Assembly (NCBI RefSeq): GCF_000276665.1
Contig: NW_004955518.1
Span: 2,092,753 to 2,156,752 of the forward strand
DNA: 64,000 nucleotides
From: Chinchilla lanigera
Taxonomy: Eukaryota > Chordata > Mammalia > Rodentia > Chinchillidae
Direction of reading: 5' to 3'
The notes under the pieces are model-generated. The model searched no databases, was not told where the DNA came from, and was given only the letters and a program-made list of their open reading frames with translations. How positions within the stretch are numbered: the stretch's first letter is position 1; the number at the start of each line of letters is the position of its first letter. The translations under genes were made by a program, and so were the position numbers. Of this stretch, positions 24,007 through 36,159 are shown in pieces.

Positions 24007-24297
24007 TTACTCATCATGTTTTGAAGTCTTACGGTCTGTGTGGACCCCTATAGGAGATGCTCCAGGTACAGCTTCAATCAGTTCACCAAGAGTCATCATT
24101 CTTGTTTCCTGCAATTTGTGGGGAGACAGATATTGACCAATAGCTGCAACCACGGCGGCTGTTGTGAAAGACCTATGCGGGATGTTGCACAAGCACACGA
24201 TAGTGCTCTGACCTAACCTGAGGGTCAGTAAAGGGTATCTGAGGTTGGTGGAGATGATGGGGGTTTTAGAGCAGCATTCCTTGTTGTACCGGCACAT
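24007..24297 (-). other. Unidentified open frame, possibly spurious
   Basis: A 96-codon minus-strand frame starting MCRYNKECCSK and ending RKTSKHDE. Its composition looks less random than most frames here (LGELIEAVPGASPIG is protein-like), so an old processed-gene fragment is possible. I could not match it to any protein family. No poly-A remnant or target duplication was noticed, and the reading frame has no upstream partner exon. I list it only so it can be tested. Confidence 0.15.
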
Positions 24298-24299
24298 GC

Positions 24300-25935
24300 T
24301 AAGTATTCTGCTTTGTGATTAGTGGATGCTGAATTGGCATTTGATGATCAACCTCCATGGCTTTTCTTAACATAGCGTAAGGAAGGTCTTGCAGCATAAG
24401 AATCACAATAAGAACACAAGCCAATCTGTGAGGAAAAAGCAAGAGTTTCTCTCATGCAAGCATAGATTTTAGCTTCTCCTGGGTCTATTCTATGCTACCT
24501 CAGACTTGTTTTTCCTTAACAGCCTACTTTCTCCTTAATCACTTGTTTTTGCCTTTATTTCTCCAACAAAATTATATTAAGATTAGTATCATCTTGTATC
24601 TTTATTTAAGTCCATTTTGTTCCAGGTGTTAACATACTGATAAACCAAAAATGAATTGAGTATTATTGTGTCGGTTTATATTGCTATCCAGGGTTGTTCT
24701 TCAGAGTACAGTTACTGTTTTAATTTTAGAAAATATGAGACGATCTGAAGAGCAAAAATGAGGAAGCAAGAATGAAAGGGATCACCCTGCCAGCCATGTT
24801 TGTCTCCTCCACTGAATCACTGTTCTTTCAAATGTGATTTCATTGTCAGGGTTTCAGCTATAAAGCAAAGGAAGCCCACATCCTGAAGCACTAGTGCACG
24901 GTTAAGCCAAAGGCAGCCCTGTTCACCTGGAGCATGTAGAACATCAGCACCTGGAGGGTCAGCACAGGGTTTGAACAGATGGACAGTGTGGGACTTAATG
25001 TGTGCTCACTAATTCCCAGTGCATTTGTGAACAACCCGGTCCCTTGGGACTTTATCCTGACAACAAAGTATGTTTGTCATTAAATATTTGGGGTGTAAGT
25101 CCTTTAAGGTCATCTCCTGGGAGAATGCACCACCAGGTACTGTGAAGATCAAGACTGTGTTTTTCTGTCTTACCAAATTCTTCCCTGAGGCTGAATCCAG
25201 GATGTGGGCAGTTACCCTTCAGGACAGTGGGATTCTCCTGTATGAAAATGAAAATGAAACCCAGCAAAAGACTCAGGTGGTAGGTGGGGAGGTCATCTGG
25301 GAAGCTTGGTCTATGGAGTGGCTTCAGGGTAAATCTTGGTGCTATTTTCCTCCCACAGCTCTGCAGTCTGCAGATATCACGGACCCGGTGGGCCAGGGAA
25401 GCAGAAGACAAGTAGGGAGGGAAGGGAGGAAGAAATTTTGCCCAAGCTGCAGAAGACATTGGAGAGCCAGTTTTCTCAAGTAGCTGCCACTGTTACCATG
25501 GACATCTCTGAGAAGGGTGCTGAAGGCCACTGGAAGCAGCCCTGCTGCGTTCTTCCATTTTGACCTCTTAGTACATTTGACTTAACTGACCAAACACATT
25601 CTTGGGGCTTTTCCCCCCTCAGCATATGTGATGTGAATGCTCCTGTTTCTGCCCCTTGCACACTGAGGGACCTTCAGCAGTGTTATGGGTGGCACCGGCT
25701 TTGTTCTCTCTCCATTCACACATCATCCCTGCTTTAGCAACCTGGGTCTCAGGACCTGGACTGCCTTCTCTCCTTCCCTTTTTTGAGATGTTCTCCCATT
25801 TTCTTAGTTTAAGTCATGTGTGGTATAAGGAAGTCACAGCTGGAATTCAGCGAAGGCAGGGAGAGCACAGGTTTGCGCTGACTTGTTGAGTGCTTACTAC
25901 ATACCTAGCAGCCATGTGTGGCCCCTGTGGGGTCT
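24300..25935. other. Unassigned sequence
   Basis: No repeat or gene recognised. Overlapping frames of about 135 codons occur on both strands at 25052-25483. Neither has a recognisable domain, and mutually overlapping frames of this size are expected by chance in G+C-richer DNA. Confidence 0.45.
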
Positions 25936-25939
25936 CTGT

Positions 25940-26325
25940 TCATCCCTGCTATAACCTGCGTGCCACGCCTTCATTATTCTTTGCCTTTTTCGTGCATGCT
26001 GATCCTTTTGTCTGACATTCTGTTTTCTTCCCCTTTCACCTTCTAAACTTCTACTGCTTTTCAAAACCATTCAATTCAACTTCCATTTCCTTTGCAGTTC
26101 CCCAAATTCTCCAAACCCTATTAATCCCATTTCTGAATTCCATGATGCAAACCTCATCTTTCCATTAGGTCACTTACCACTTTAGATTACACTGCACCCC
26201 ACCCCACAAGGTTTTCTTTAGGGCACTGGAGGATGAGATGAGATCTTCTCTGTCTTGATTTCCTAGTACCTATCACAGTGCCTAACACAAAGGTAGGTGC
26301 TTAAGAAAGATTCACTTATCATACA
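25940..26325 (+). repeat. L2 LINE 3' fragment
   Basis: It ends with the very characteristic L2 3' phrase, here 'cctagtacctatcacagtgcctaacacaaaggtaggtgcttaag', preceded by pyrimidine-rich L2-like sequence ('aggtcacttaccactttaga'). It is ancient. Confidence 0.7.
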
Positions 26326-26344
26326 GTACTCAGCCTTTGTTAGT

Positions 26345-26495
26345 TTGGTGTGTGATTTCAGGCAGTCCTCAAAATAACCTTAGGAGGTCGGTCATTATTC
26401 CATGAGAAGAATGAGCTTTAGAGAAGTTAAATTGCCCGAGAGCCACATCAGCAGAACTGGAACAAGAACCAATGTGGAAGAAATCTGGAGTCCAC
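26345..26495 (+). repeat. MIR SINE fragment
   Basis: The MIR order is clear: 'cagtcctcaaaataaccttaggaggt', 'cattattccatgagaagaatgagc', 'agagaagttaaattgcccgag' and 'cagaactggaacaagaacc'. It directly follows the L2 fragment. Confidence 0.75.
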
Positions 26496-26499
26496 ACTG

Positions 26500-29400
26500 T
26501 TGCATGGTCACTCTCAGACTATGGTGTCCCCTACAACTGTCACCCGACAGCTCTCGGAGAAGAGCACTTAACACTCCCCAGTGCTGAATAAAGCATGTGT
26601 GAATTTAGAAGTAAAAAGACAGAGAAGAAAATGAATGAATCTGCTCTAACTCTTTCATAATATCCAGCCTTTACTTATGCTTCTGCACCCTGCTCCTCAA
26701 CTCCCCTTTATTTTCACACCTATCCCTTCAGTACCTCCCTTGTCTCATGTTGACTATCTGCAAGACCTTCCCAGTGAGTCCCTCAGCCCACAGCCTCCTT
26801 CTCCTCTCCTCTTTCTTGCCCACACATGCCTCTCAAAATTACTTCTAAAGCTCTGCCGAAGAAGACTCTTTCAAGGATTGAGTTAGGTCCCTGACTCACT
26901 GTTAAATAAAATCTAAGCATTCAAGGTAAACTTCAAGTTATCACCCTCCCTTACAAAAGTCATTTTCCTAAATGTATCCAGTGTTTTAAATCAAGAAATA
27001 TTTTCATGGCCCCTGGCTCTCAACTGGTCTGTGTTGCCTCCAGATTTTGCCCGAGTCATTTTTCTGTGTTTTAAACACCTACCATACATCAAGAATTGAG
27101 CTGCATTCTGGGAATACAGAGATTAAAGCTTTGCATCTGAAGCTCATAGAATAGTGAGAGACAGCTGAAAGAGCAATTGCAAGGCAATGTAATTGTGGCA
27201 GGCAATTGAGAAGCAAGCGGGGGTCTCTGTGAGCATGGAGGGTGTGCACTTCCCACATCTCCAGTACTCTCGCCCTTCAGCTCCCTCCACACCAGGCTGG
27301 AATCTCTTCTCCTGGGGGCAGAAGGTGCTTTCTATGCCTAACCTTTCATATGCTCCCTTGAGGCATTTCTTTCTCATTTATGTAATCAGACTGTTCTACA
27401 TGTATCTGCATTTATTGATCCATTCATCTGCAAAACAGTTTCCTTGAACATTGCCTTCTCCTCTGCTGGGGAGAGAAGACAGTGCAATGGAAGGATAGTG
27501 TGCCCATTCTAGGTGTGCCTGGCCCCGAGAAGACTGTATGAGAGAAATGTATCACTGTTATGGAATTCCTCCCTGAATACACATTTTGGTGGTGTGTGGG
27601 TGTGTCCCTAAGAGAAAGGGTGGATGTAACTCAATTTTGATCTAAAAAACTTCCATCACCCAAAACAACTTTGTGTGGGACTCCTAAAGGATCAGATTTG
27701 TAAGACTGAATGCTGTTTCTCCACAGCTAAAGAGGTTATGAACAAAAGGAGACCTGGCTCTGGGACTCTCAGAGACACCAAAGGGGCCGGATTGTGAAGG
27801 AAAAATTGAGGCCTCCTGGGGGACACTTGAGCAAGCAAAAGCTTGCCCTAAGTGTTGTCAGTCTCCTTTGCCCGTAGTTCAGCTGTAGCTCTGTGGTGAT
27901 TTACCAGTTGAAACAGGTCCATAGAAAAGGCTCCCAGGAAAAACAGAACAGCTGGCGTGACTCACCCAACTGGCCCCATAAGCTTCCCCTCCTTCCTGCC
28001 AGACAAACACTCATCCCAGCACCTGGCTCTAAAACACACTGTTGATGTTTCTTCATATCTTGTCCACTCTCCCAACTTGGCCAAAATTCTGTTTTTGTCA
28101 AAATCTGATCTCAATGACAACCCTCAAAAGTCCCTCTGATCAAATCAACTGTATGTTTCAGGTCCAGCATGTTCTTCTTGGGTCCCCAACCGCTTTTACT
28201 CTAATCTTCCCAGCCACCCTTTTCTACTTATGTCACCTGTCCTTTGGACCAGCCAGTGTCCTGGGCTAAGGAAGTCTCTGCTGTGCTCCCAGTCCTGAGG
28301 AGTGGGTGTGGGGGGTTGGGCTGAGGATATTCTCCTTCCCTGCTGCTGTCTGTCTCTCCAGAGGCTGCCCAACATTGAGCTGTCTCCTGAGGGCAGAAAC
28401 TCTTGCCACATGGATTTTTTTTTAGGTCAACAGCTTTGCAGGCAGAGGGGGAGACAAGACAAATATGGAGAGAAGAACACATGCCAGAAATCAATACACT
28501 CAACATAGCTTTGGGGCAGAGATGCAGAGATTTGGTAAAGGTCCGGAAAACAATGCAGGCTGTGCTTACGAAGTTTGCCTGTGCTTTGAGCTAAGCAAAC
28601 AGATTCCCTGTCTCCTTGACAACCAGAACACAAACATCTCTTACCTATGTGAACTACTCTCCTTGCCAATGCCAGTGCGTGTGAATATAGGTGCTTGGTG
28701 AAAGAGCCCATAGGTCTTAAACAATATTTATCTTCATTGTGCTCTGGTGGGGAATTCATCTCCTCAACTCTATTAAAATCACATCATTGATCAGCCATGC
28801 CCTAGACCTCTTGGTAGAAAGCAAATACAACCTTACTTCTCCCTTTCATTCAGCATCGTAAGCGTCTGGTGAGAAAGTTTGCCAGGAAAATTGTATGTAT
28901 ACAGACATGCTTAGATGGTCATAGTCACTAACTTTAAATAGCCTTCATATGTGAGGGTAAAACCTGTGTTGTCACCATCTGGACATTTCTCCTTCCCAAG
29001 GAACCTCAGATTCCTGTTGTTCATTTGACACGCAAGACAAACCACAGTAGTGATAGAGTGGTTGGTGTGACCAGAGTCCAAGGAATTGCCTTCTAAGTTA
29101 GATCATCTCAGGGACAGTGGTTGTTAGGAGTTTCTAAATACTCAGGATCATCGGGGTAAGTCTGGAGAGACCAGCAGTAACCAGAAAACCAATTTCAGGG
29201 CTGGGAAGACAGAATCACAGCCTTCAGGTTGGAATGCTCCTTATCCTATGACTGTCCTCAGTACAACAGCCCAGGCTGAAAGGGTGGATGCTCAGTGTGA
29301 GAGGACAAAGGGCCTTCAAGCTTGCATTTGAATGAGTCACTGCTCTGAATGCGTATTTACACACCACAGCTATACCCTTAAGGTAGAGCTTTCCCAGGGA

Positions 29401-30235
29401 TGGAGAAAGAAGGGGTGGGTGTCCCACGGGGTGTAAGGTGGAGGAAAAGAATCCAGGTAGAGATCCCAGTCCTTCAAAACAAGAATGAAGAAAGCAAGAT
29501 GTGAGAATTAAAACAGATTCCTTCTCCTCCCACCCCTCTTCCTATGCCAGATCTTCTCAGAATAAGTAAAATTGTGTGGAAAAGAGAAGGTGTTTGTGAA
29601 TGTGTGTGCATGCAGGTGGATGAACACACTACCCCATGTGGATCTGTATGTGAGTTATAGTGCCTCTGGGCACACATGTGGAAGCCCACATAATGCTGCA
29701 AACAATACAAGCACTACGCATGTTAGCCTAACCACAGAACAATCGCCAAACCCAACTCTGATGGGTTATTATTTCCAAGGGTTGGCAAGTACACTGTTTT
29801 CATTCCAGTTTACCCTGTGGGAATCACTTAGAGTTGTGAGGAAAGAGGAGTATAGGGTAAAGTAATGGGACGGAATGTCTACCCACTGTCATAATCAACA
29901 TCCTGATGTGGCGATCACTGAGGACCCATTAAGGATGAGTTGCAACCAGATCTCTGGCACCCTTCATAGAAAGCACTCTTCTGGGTTGTGTCAAGAAGCA
30001 GAAGATGGAGACCCAGAGACTGGCTGTGTGGACTGGCTTCTAACCCCACCAGGCATGGTGTAGCATGAGGTACAGTATGATTTGTTGGCAGAAATACATT
30101 TCTTGGAAATGGGAACATATTTATAGCAACTGACTGCACAATAGTGTCTGGCCCAAACAGAGTTCTTGTGCAATTACCAGAACGCCATACTTCTACTATT
30201 AATTGACATAACAAATATTTTACACCTATTTAATG
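26500..30235. other. Unassigned, unique-looking sequence
   Basis: No gene, exon or named repeat supported. Part of 27070-27190 ('ccatacatcaagaattgagctgcattctgggaatacagag') resembles a common old mammalian repeat tail, but I cannot name it. Frames reach about 110 codons on both strands without domains. Confidence 0.45.
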
Positions 30236-30239
30236 AGAG

Positions 30240-30410
30240 TAGCTAACATTTGTTAAAGGTCAAGAACTGTTGGGAGCTCCTCATCAATTAACTTAAGCTA
30301 CACCAGAACCCAGTCAAGACGGTACTGTTTGCGTGTTATGGAGGAGGAAACTGATGCACACCAAGCTTCCCTAAAGTCTTTCACTATATGCAAAGCCGGG
30401 ATTTGACTAC
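30240..30410 (+). repeat. MIR SINE fragment
   Basis: It contains 'gggagctcctcatcaattaac', 'atggaggaggaaactgatgcac' and 'atgcaaagccgggatttgac', which correspond to successive parts of the MIR core and 3' half. Confidence 0.65.
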
Positions 30411-30556
30411 AAGAAGTTTTACTCCAAATCTAACATGTTTAGTCACTAAACATATTTGCTTCCTATGTTTATTTTGTATGAAGCACTAGGTATTCAAGAG
30501 CCTAACAAAATGTCATAGTCCCTGCTTTTAAAGGTGTTTATGGTCTCCTTTAAACT

Positions 30557-30598
30557 GAGACAGAGAGAGACAGAAACAGAGAGAGACAGAGAGAAAGA
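30557..30598. repeat. GA-rich simple repeat
   Basis: A degenerate (AGAGAC)n/(AGAGAG)n tract. Confidence 0.9.
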
Positions 30599-31229
30599 AC
30601 CTTACAAGCTGAAGGGGAGAGGGAGTATTTTGGTTTCTGCGGTGACTTAATAGCCTTTTCAAGTTGGAGGCACATGGAAACTATAAATCTCCTCTCCAAG
30701 GCCATCCAAAATGTTAAGCTGAACCCCAGGAGACATATGCACATGCAGTGAGAAGGAAGCACAAGAACAGCAATTCAATTTGTTGAGCATTTTAGGAAAG
30801 CCCACCTTAGCCCAGGCAGCCCAGAAGTGGCAGGTGCATGACAGACTCAAGTTGTGGCAGATAGCATGACATTCTTAGGATGGTGCCTGGCAGTTCTAGG
30901 TCAGACCAGCCAATAGGTTCCTCTGTGAAGGAAGAGATAGAACTGTCATCTTCTAGTAAGTCTCCGTTTATTACCTTCTCATGCCTTTTTTGTTGAAGGG
31001 AGTAGAGACTATACAATATTCCCAACCAATCACTAGTTTTGACACTATCCATCCTACCAAAGAAATGATTTTACTAAAGAAGAGTGCTAGATAAGCCCTC
31101 TGCAGATACTAATGCACCATTGACATAGCGGCTAACCACCCTGGAGTACTGTTTCCTCAAGCCTCTTGTCTCAGCGATTCCATCTAACGACCTCTAGGTA
31201 GTCAAAATCAACACTGTTGGGCCATTTAG

Positions 31230-31390
31230 GTCTACTGTGTTTTTCACAAATGATACCATCATTGTTCCTCACTTTGAATAGATGAAGCAGCTCAGAGAAT
31301 CACAGTAATTTGCCCCAGTTTTCTAAGGCAGTGAATGGGTCCATTAGAACCTGTGTGTCACTATGCTCAAACCTTTGCTCTTGACATCAC
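31230..31390 (+). repeat. MIR SINE fragment
   Basis: The phrases 'gaatagatgaagcagctcagagaatcacag', 'taatttgccccagttttctaaggc', 'gtgaatgggtccattagaacc' and 'tcactatgctcaaacc' follow the MIR core and 3' order. Confidence 0.55.
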
Positions 31391-31592
31391 ACCACGCAGG
31401 TGGAGCCCAAGAAAGATCAAAGGGTTGCATATTAATGGATTTGCTAGCTTATCAGTGTTACAGAGCCGCTCTTAAGTATCACTCAGCAGCATGCAGGGGC
31501 CACTTCTAACAGGTGCAATAAACATTTTCATTAATATTTCATAGTTTATAAAGTACCTATCTCATGTGTTCTAATTTGAATGTGATCATTGT

Positions 31593-31618
31593 AAAAAAAA
31601 AAAAAAAAAAAAAAAAAA
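31593..31618. repeat. Poly-A tract, 26 bases
   Basis: Uninterrupted A run. I could not identify a retroelement body upstream on the plus strand or a flanking duplication, so its origin is unclear. Confidence 0.95.
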
Positions 31619-33039
31619 GAGCAGAAAGGTGGGATCATACTCCTCAGGCTGGATGGGCGCAGCCCTCATGCTATTCTTATGCTGGAACCCATGCCCACGG
31701 GCTGTCAAGGCCACTCTCCCAAGTGACAGTCTGCGTTCTTTTGCTTAACTTCGTCTCTTTGACACTACCTTGATCCTCTAACTTTCTCAGTGTCCTTTTA
31801 AAAATATTTGCTATATTATCATTATTCAAGAAGCATATGCCTTTTGAAAATAATTTAGAAAACACAGTATAGTATATAAAAGAAAAGCATTATCAAGTAT
31901 CTTACCAAGACATTGTAATCTTAGTATCTCTGTGTCTATACTTTGTATACATATGTGGATATAGGTATGTATACATACATAATAGTTTCATAATATTTTA
32001 TCAAATGTACATGCATGTATGTACCATTATTTATGTAAGCATCTCAGCCTTGATTCTTAGTTAATAAATATTTGTTGTTTGGTTTGTTTTCAAAATGTAT
32101 AAAACCATTCAGTGAAAATCCTTGACTATTTATCTTTGTATATTTGCCCAGTTTTCTATATGTGGAACTGATACTCATTGAAATATACTTTTTAAAGGTT
32201 TTTAAAATGAATTGATAAATTACTCTTTGGAAAAGGTAAGTCAACTTACTCTCACCAGCAGAATGTAAGGATGTACCTTTCTTATACCTCTGCCAACAAT
32301 GAGAAGTAGCAAGCCTTTCTTCTTTAGCAAGCTTATAGAAAAAAATTAACTTTTTTTCACTACTGGAGAAGGAGAATATCTTTTTATCAGTTTATTAGTA
32401 AGATGACCCTATAACTGGTTGTCCAGTGTGGAGTGTTTTAATAAAGAACTGGGGCATTAAATGGAGGGTAAGGAAATGAACCCATGGCCACACTGCTTCT
32501 GCACATTTGTATTTCTTAGTTTGGTACTAACTTGTCTGTAGCACTTTTATTGTGTTATCTCTTCTTTTTTAATGATTATGCAAAGATCTTTTTATAATTA
32601 TAATATTAGTCTTTGCCATACATGTTAAATATATTTCTCTAAATAGGTTGTTGATTTTAATTTTAATTAAGTAATAGAAATACAGTTTTTAAAGTTTATT
32701 TTAGGTGTCTTATTAAACTTTAATTCACAAACTTTAATTAACTTTTTTGAGACAACTAATTCACACACAATTTTAAGAAATAATACAGACAGATCCACTT
32801 TACCTATTAGCAGGTTTCCTCCACAGCTGGGTAGCAGGTAAAGTGCAATGTCTTCCACAGCGATAGTATAACATCACAACCAGAACAGTGGCCTGATGCT
32901 CATTTTGCCCATTTTTACAGTTCATCCACCACCCTCTTGTCTTGCCTCATCTGAGCAACTACTAATCTGTTCTCCATTTCTATAATTTTGTTATTTCAAG
33001 AGTGTTACATAGATAGAATCATAGAGTGTGTAACCTTTA

Positions 33040-33068
33040 GATTTTGTTTTGTTTTGTTTTGTTTTGTT
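33040..33068. repeat. (TTTTG)n simple repeat
   Basis: Five to six TTTTG units inside the old L1. Confidence 0.95.
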
Positions 33069-33225
33069 TCACTCCACATAATGCTCTGGAGATTGATCCA
33101 AGTTATTTATTGCACTTATTAATAATTTGTTCCCCTTTGTTACTGAGTAGTATTCCATGGTTTGGGTATACCATAGTTTGTTTAACTCATAGTTGTCACT
33201 ATGTTTCATTTTAGTCATTCAGATA

Positions 33226-33407
33226 GGTGCCAGGCATGGTGGCACATGCCTGTAATCCCAGCACTCAGGAGGCTAAGGTAGGAAGATCGTTGTGAGTTTG
33301 AGACCAACCTGGGCTACAAAGTGAGCTCAAGGCCAGCCTGAACTGCATAGCAAGACCCTGTCTCAAAAAGACACAAAAAAAAAAAGAGAGAGAGAGAGAA
33401 AAAAATA
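33226..33407 (+). repeat. B1 SINE with target duplication
   Basis: A 7SL-derived SINE with the canonical head 'gccaggcatggtggcacatgcctgtaatccc', a B box around 'gtgagtttgagacc', the internal partial duplication ('aacctgggctacaaagtgagc' followed by 'ggccagcctgaactgcatag'), and the end 'agaccctgtctcaaaa' plus an A/GA-rich tail. The target duplication ATTCAGATA is at 33217-33225 and 33408-33416. It inserted into the ancient antisense L1. Confidence 0.95.
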
Positions 33408-33720
33408 ATTCAGATAAGTGTGCAGAGCTCTTTTATTGTGACTTTAATTTTCATCTCCACCATGGCTATTCAATTTGCATATTGCTTTATGTGCTTATTG
33501 CCATTTGTATATTTTCCTTGGAGAAATGTCATTGTATTTTGCCCATTTTCTAATTGGGCTGTCTAGTGTCTGCACTGTTTGGTTTTTGGGAACTCTTTGT
33601 AAATTCAGATATTAGTCCTTTCTTACATACATAGCTTGCAAATACTTTGTCCTAGTATGTAGCTTTTCTTTTCTTCCTCTTAAGAGGATCTTTTGGAGAG
33701 TGAAGAGTTTACATTGGCAA

Positions 33721-34965
33721 GGCATCAACTGTTCCTTCTGTGTGCTTTTTTGTCAAGGTTAGTAACCCTTTGCCTTGGATCCTGATGCTATTCCCCTATG
33801 TGGTAGCCACTGGAGCAACTATTCACCACAGCAGTAGCTTTCTCCAAAGTAAGTAGTCTCAGAAAGACAGGGAGAGTGTGTGCCCAAGAACATATGCCCA
33901 AGACAAAGCCATGGTGTCTCTTATAACCTACTCTCAAAAGTTATTATAGTCTCATTCCTGCAGTGCTCCAGTGGTTGTATAGACCATTTCTGGTATCATG
34001 TGGGGAGGGACAACACAAGGGGATGCATGACAAAGCCTACCCTACTGCACATGAGATCTAAGCCAAAAAATAAGCTGTACTTTTAATATCTGGGAACTGT
34101 TTGTTGCCTCAGTATAGCTATCAAAATCTAGTCTCTATGAAATTTTTACAAGTTTTTTGAACTTGCTATTCTAAAAGGTAAAGAACAAACCTCCTTTACA
34201 CTCTCTTTGATTTTCTTACACTCCTGGCTTCCTCTTGAGACTGGGAACTGACTGCAACCTAAAAACTCCTGCACTATGGACAAATGTGATATGCTTTGGG
34301 TCCTTAGCCAGTGCAGGCAGCATCTCCTTCTGGGGCCAAAGTTCCAAAGCTACCACAGCCCAGGGCATTAACTTCAGAATCTGTGCCAGGAAGGACCATG
34401 ATTCTAAGAGGAAAGTGGAGCTAATGTAGCTTTTTTGACAATGGAAAAACTTCACCACTATGCACCATCTGAGTCAGTTTTCTTGAACTGACCCAGCCAT
34501 CCAAGGCACTGTTAGTTCCTTTTTCTCAAGATGCCAGAACTCCATCCTGCTATTCTACCCTTAACCCCTTAGATGTCTGAATGACAGGAAGAAGATTGCC
34601 AAATGTAATATAAGATACTCAGTTAAATTTTAATTTCAGATAACAGTAGAATTTCTTCATTATGAAAATATCTTAAATATTATGTAAGATACATTCTCGC
34701 TAAACAATACTCACTGTGTACATGAAATGCAAACTTAACTGTGCACCCTGTGTGTTTCCTTGTTATATCTTGGAATCCTGAGTGAATGGAGCCTTCCCTT
34801 TCACTCTTCATCAGCAGGAAGAGGCGAGCTCGAATGGTAGCCCTGGCCAAATCCAAGAGCCCTCCAAGCCTGGCTGTGCTAAAGGACGGGCCCATGGAGG
34901 GTCATTTTGTGTTGGTTTGGAGCTTATTTTTGCAAGGGGAGACAATATAATACAGGACACATAGT
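33721..34965. other. Unassigned sequence
   Basis: No repeat or gene recognised. Confidence 0.45.
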
Positions 34966-34969
34966 TTGT

Positions 34970-35830
34970 AAGATTATTTACAATAATCACCCAAAGAACA
35001 GTATACAAAAGAGTACAGGAAATCTGTCCACACACTAAGACCAAGAAAACTAGCTGAGGGCCTGGATCCCACAGAAATGTCCTGCACAAGTCCTGCTGAA
35101 GACCTAGAGCTCCTAACGACGTCTCATGCAGTCCTGTTTCATGGATCTGCTCTGGGAAGACCCAAAGGTCAGTGGTGGAATCTAGAAAGTCTGTGCCAGC
35201 AGGATGAATGCTCTGTGCTAGCAGGCTGAGGGATCTGCATTGGAGCCAGGAAGTGATGCTCAGAAGAACCAGAGCTCCCCAGAAAGTTACCACAGCCATC
35301 CTCAGCAACAGTGAGGTCCTGAGCTCCTCCAGTGATCAAGATGGCCAAGTTCCCATCAGGAAAGCCAACGCAGCAAGCTTCTCTAGGAGACTGGCAGTGC
35401 ACCATCTTCCTCTCCAGGGCCAGGAAGTGTTGCTCAATGTGAGGACCAGAGCTCCCCAAAAGTGAGCCAAAGCCATTCTCAGTGCCAATAACATCCCGAG
35501 CTCTTCAGAGGATGAAAACAGCCAAGTTCATCAGGAAAGCCAGCATGATGAGCTCCTCCAAAAGAACCAACAGCTTCTTACAGATTCCACTAGTTCCCAA
35601 CAGCCTTTCCTCTGCTCCCAACAGCCTCTTTAGTTCCCAAAAGCCTTTCTTCTTCTTCTCCAGGTCCGCCTCTTATGCTGCTGGCAACAGTCCCCAGGTG
35701 GGCCTCCAACACCCAGCACTCAGTTCAGCTGGGGGTTATAAGTTAACCACGTTATCAGCCCACTCCAGTCATGTACGTGGAAGTTTCCCAGAGTGGTCTG
35801 GATAGCTTTATTTGCTGCCCCACCAGCACC
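34970..35830 (-). repeat. Unclassified unit with internal tandem duplication, possibly an LTR
   Basis: Two tandem copies of a unit of about 182 bases start at about 35240 and 35422. Both open 'gccaggaagtg[a/t]tgctca' and share 'accagagctcccca', 'gccaagttc' and 'catcaggaaagcca'. On the minus strand the region begins near an AATAAA (about 35808) and carries frames up to 165 codons (34811-35308) rich in Leu, Ser and Trp. These look like read-through of non-coding repeat rather than a known protein. LTR of a rodent retrovirus-like element is my guess. I could not find TG...CA ends or a target duplication. Confidence 0.4.
35242..35570. repeat. Two-copy tandem repeat, period about 182 bp
   Basis: Copies at about 35240-35421 and 35422-35570 (the second is shorter by internal deletion) are similar along most of their length. 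A small extra duplication ('ctgtgccagcaggatgaatg' followed by 'ctgtgctagcaggctgaggg') precedes copy one. Confidence 0.8.
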
Positions 35831-35989
35831 ATCACCTGATACAGGAGCAAGCCAATACTTCCCTCTCAGCCCTACATCCTTAACTTCCGTTCACTGTACT
35901 TACACTGCTCATGCTTTGCATGCACATTGTGCTCTCATTTCTTCTACACATCCAGACTCCATGCCAAAGGGGTGACAGAACCACACGAG

Positions 35990-36150
35990 GTGTTACCTTG
36001 TGCCTGTTTCCTTATCCTCACAACACCACTTCAGCCAACTGCTGTTCCTGCTATCCAAATGAGGAAGCTGAGCTTCCCAGCACCACAAAAGCAGAGGGAC
36101 TCAGGGAAAAGGTGTTGCCTAAGGCCCAGGGTTAACCATGGCCAAGATTC
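35990..36150 (+). repeat. MIR SINE fragment
   Basis: It contains 'ttatcctcacaacaccacttc', 'tatccaaatgaggaagctgagc' and 'ttgcctaaggcccagggttaac', in MIR order. Confidence 0.55.
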
Positions 36151-36159
36151 AAATCGTTT

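Larger units (their letters stand above)
32640..33720 (-). repeat. Ancient L1 3' portion, interrupted by B1
   Basis: Read on the minus strand this is the 3' UTR and C-terminal ORF2 region of an old mammalian L1. The plus strand shows the inverted hallmarks 'ttcatccaccaccctcttgt', 'gagtagtattccatgg', 'caatttgcatattgc', 'ttgcccattttctaattgggc' and 'ctttgtaaattcagatattagtcc'. A B1 SINE (33226-33407) splits it. The copy is heavily diverged and carries no usable frame. Confidence 0.75.

Noticed and set aside
25052..25483. Overlapping frames of 135 and 137 codons on opposite strands
   Set aside because: Both cannot be selected coding sequence without strong reasons. Neither shows a known domain.
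31593..31618. Processed pseudogene tail
   Set aside because: No recognisable gene body precedes the A tract and no target duplication was found.
34811..35308. 165-codon minus-strand frame as a possible membrane protein (Leu/Val/Trp-rich)
   Set aside because: It overlaps a tandemly duplicated non-coding unit. There is no recognised domain and the hydrophobic run is not flanked by convincing topogenic signals.
35240..35570. CRISPR array or satellite
   Set aside because: There are only two diverged copies with no spacer/repeat alternation, in a mammalian context.
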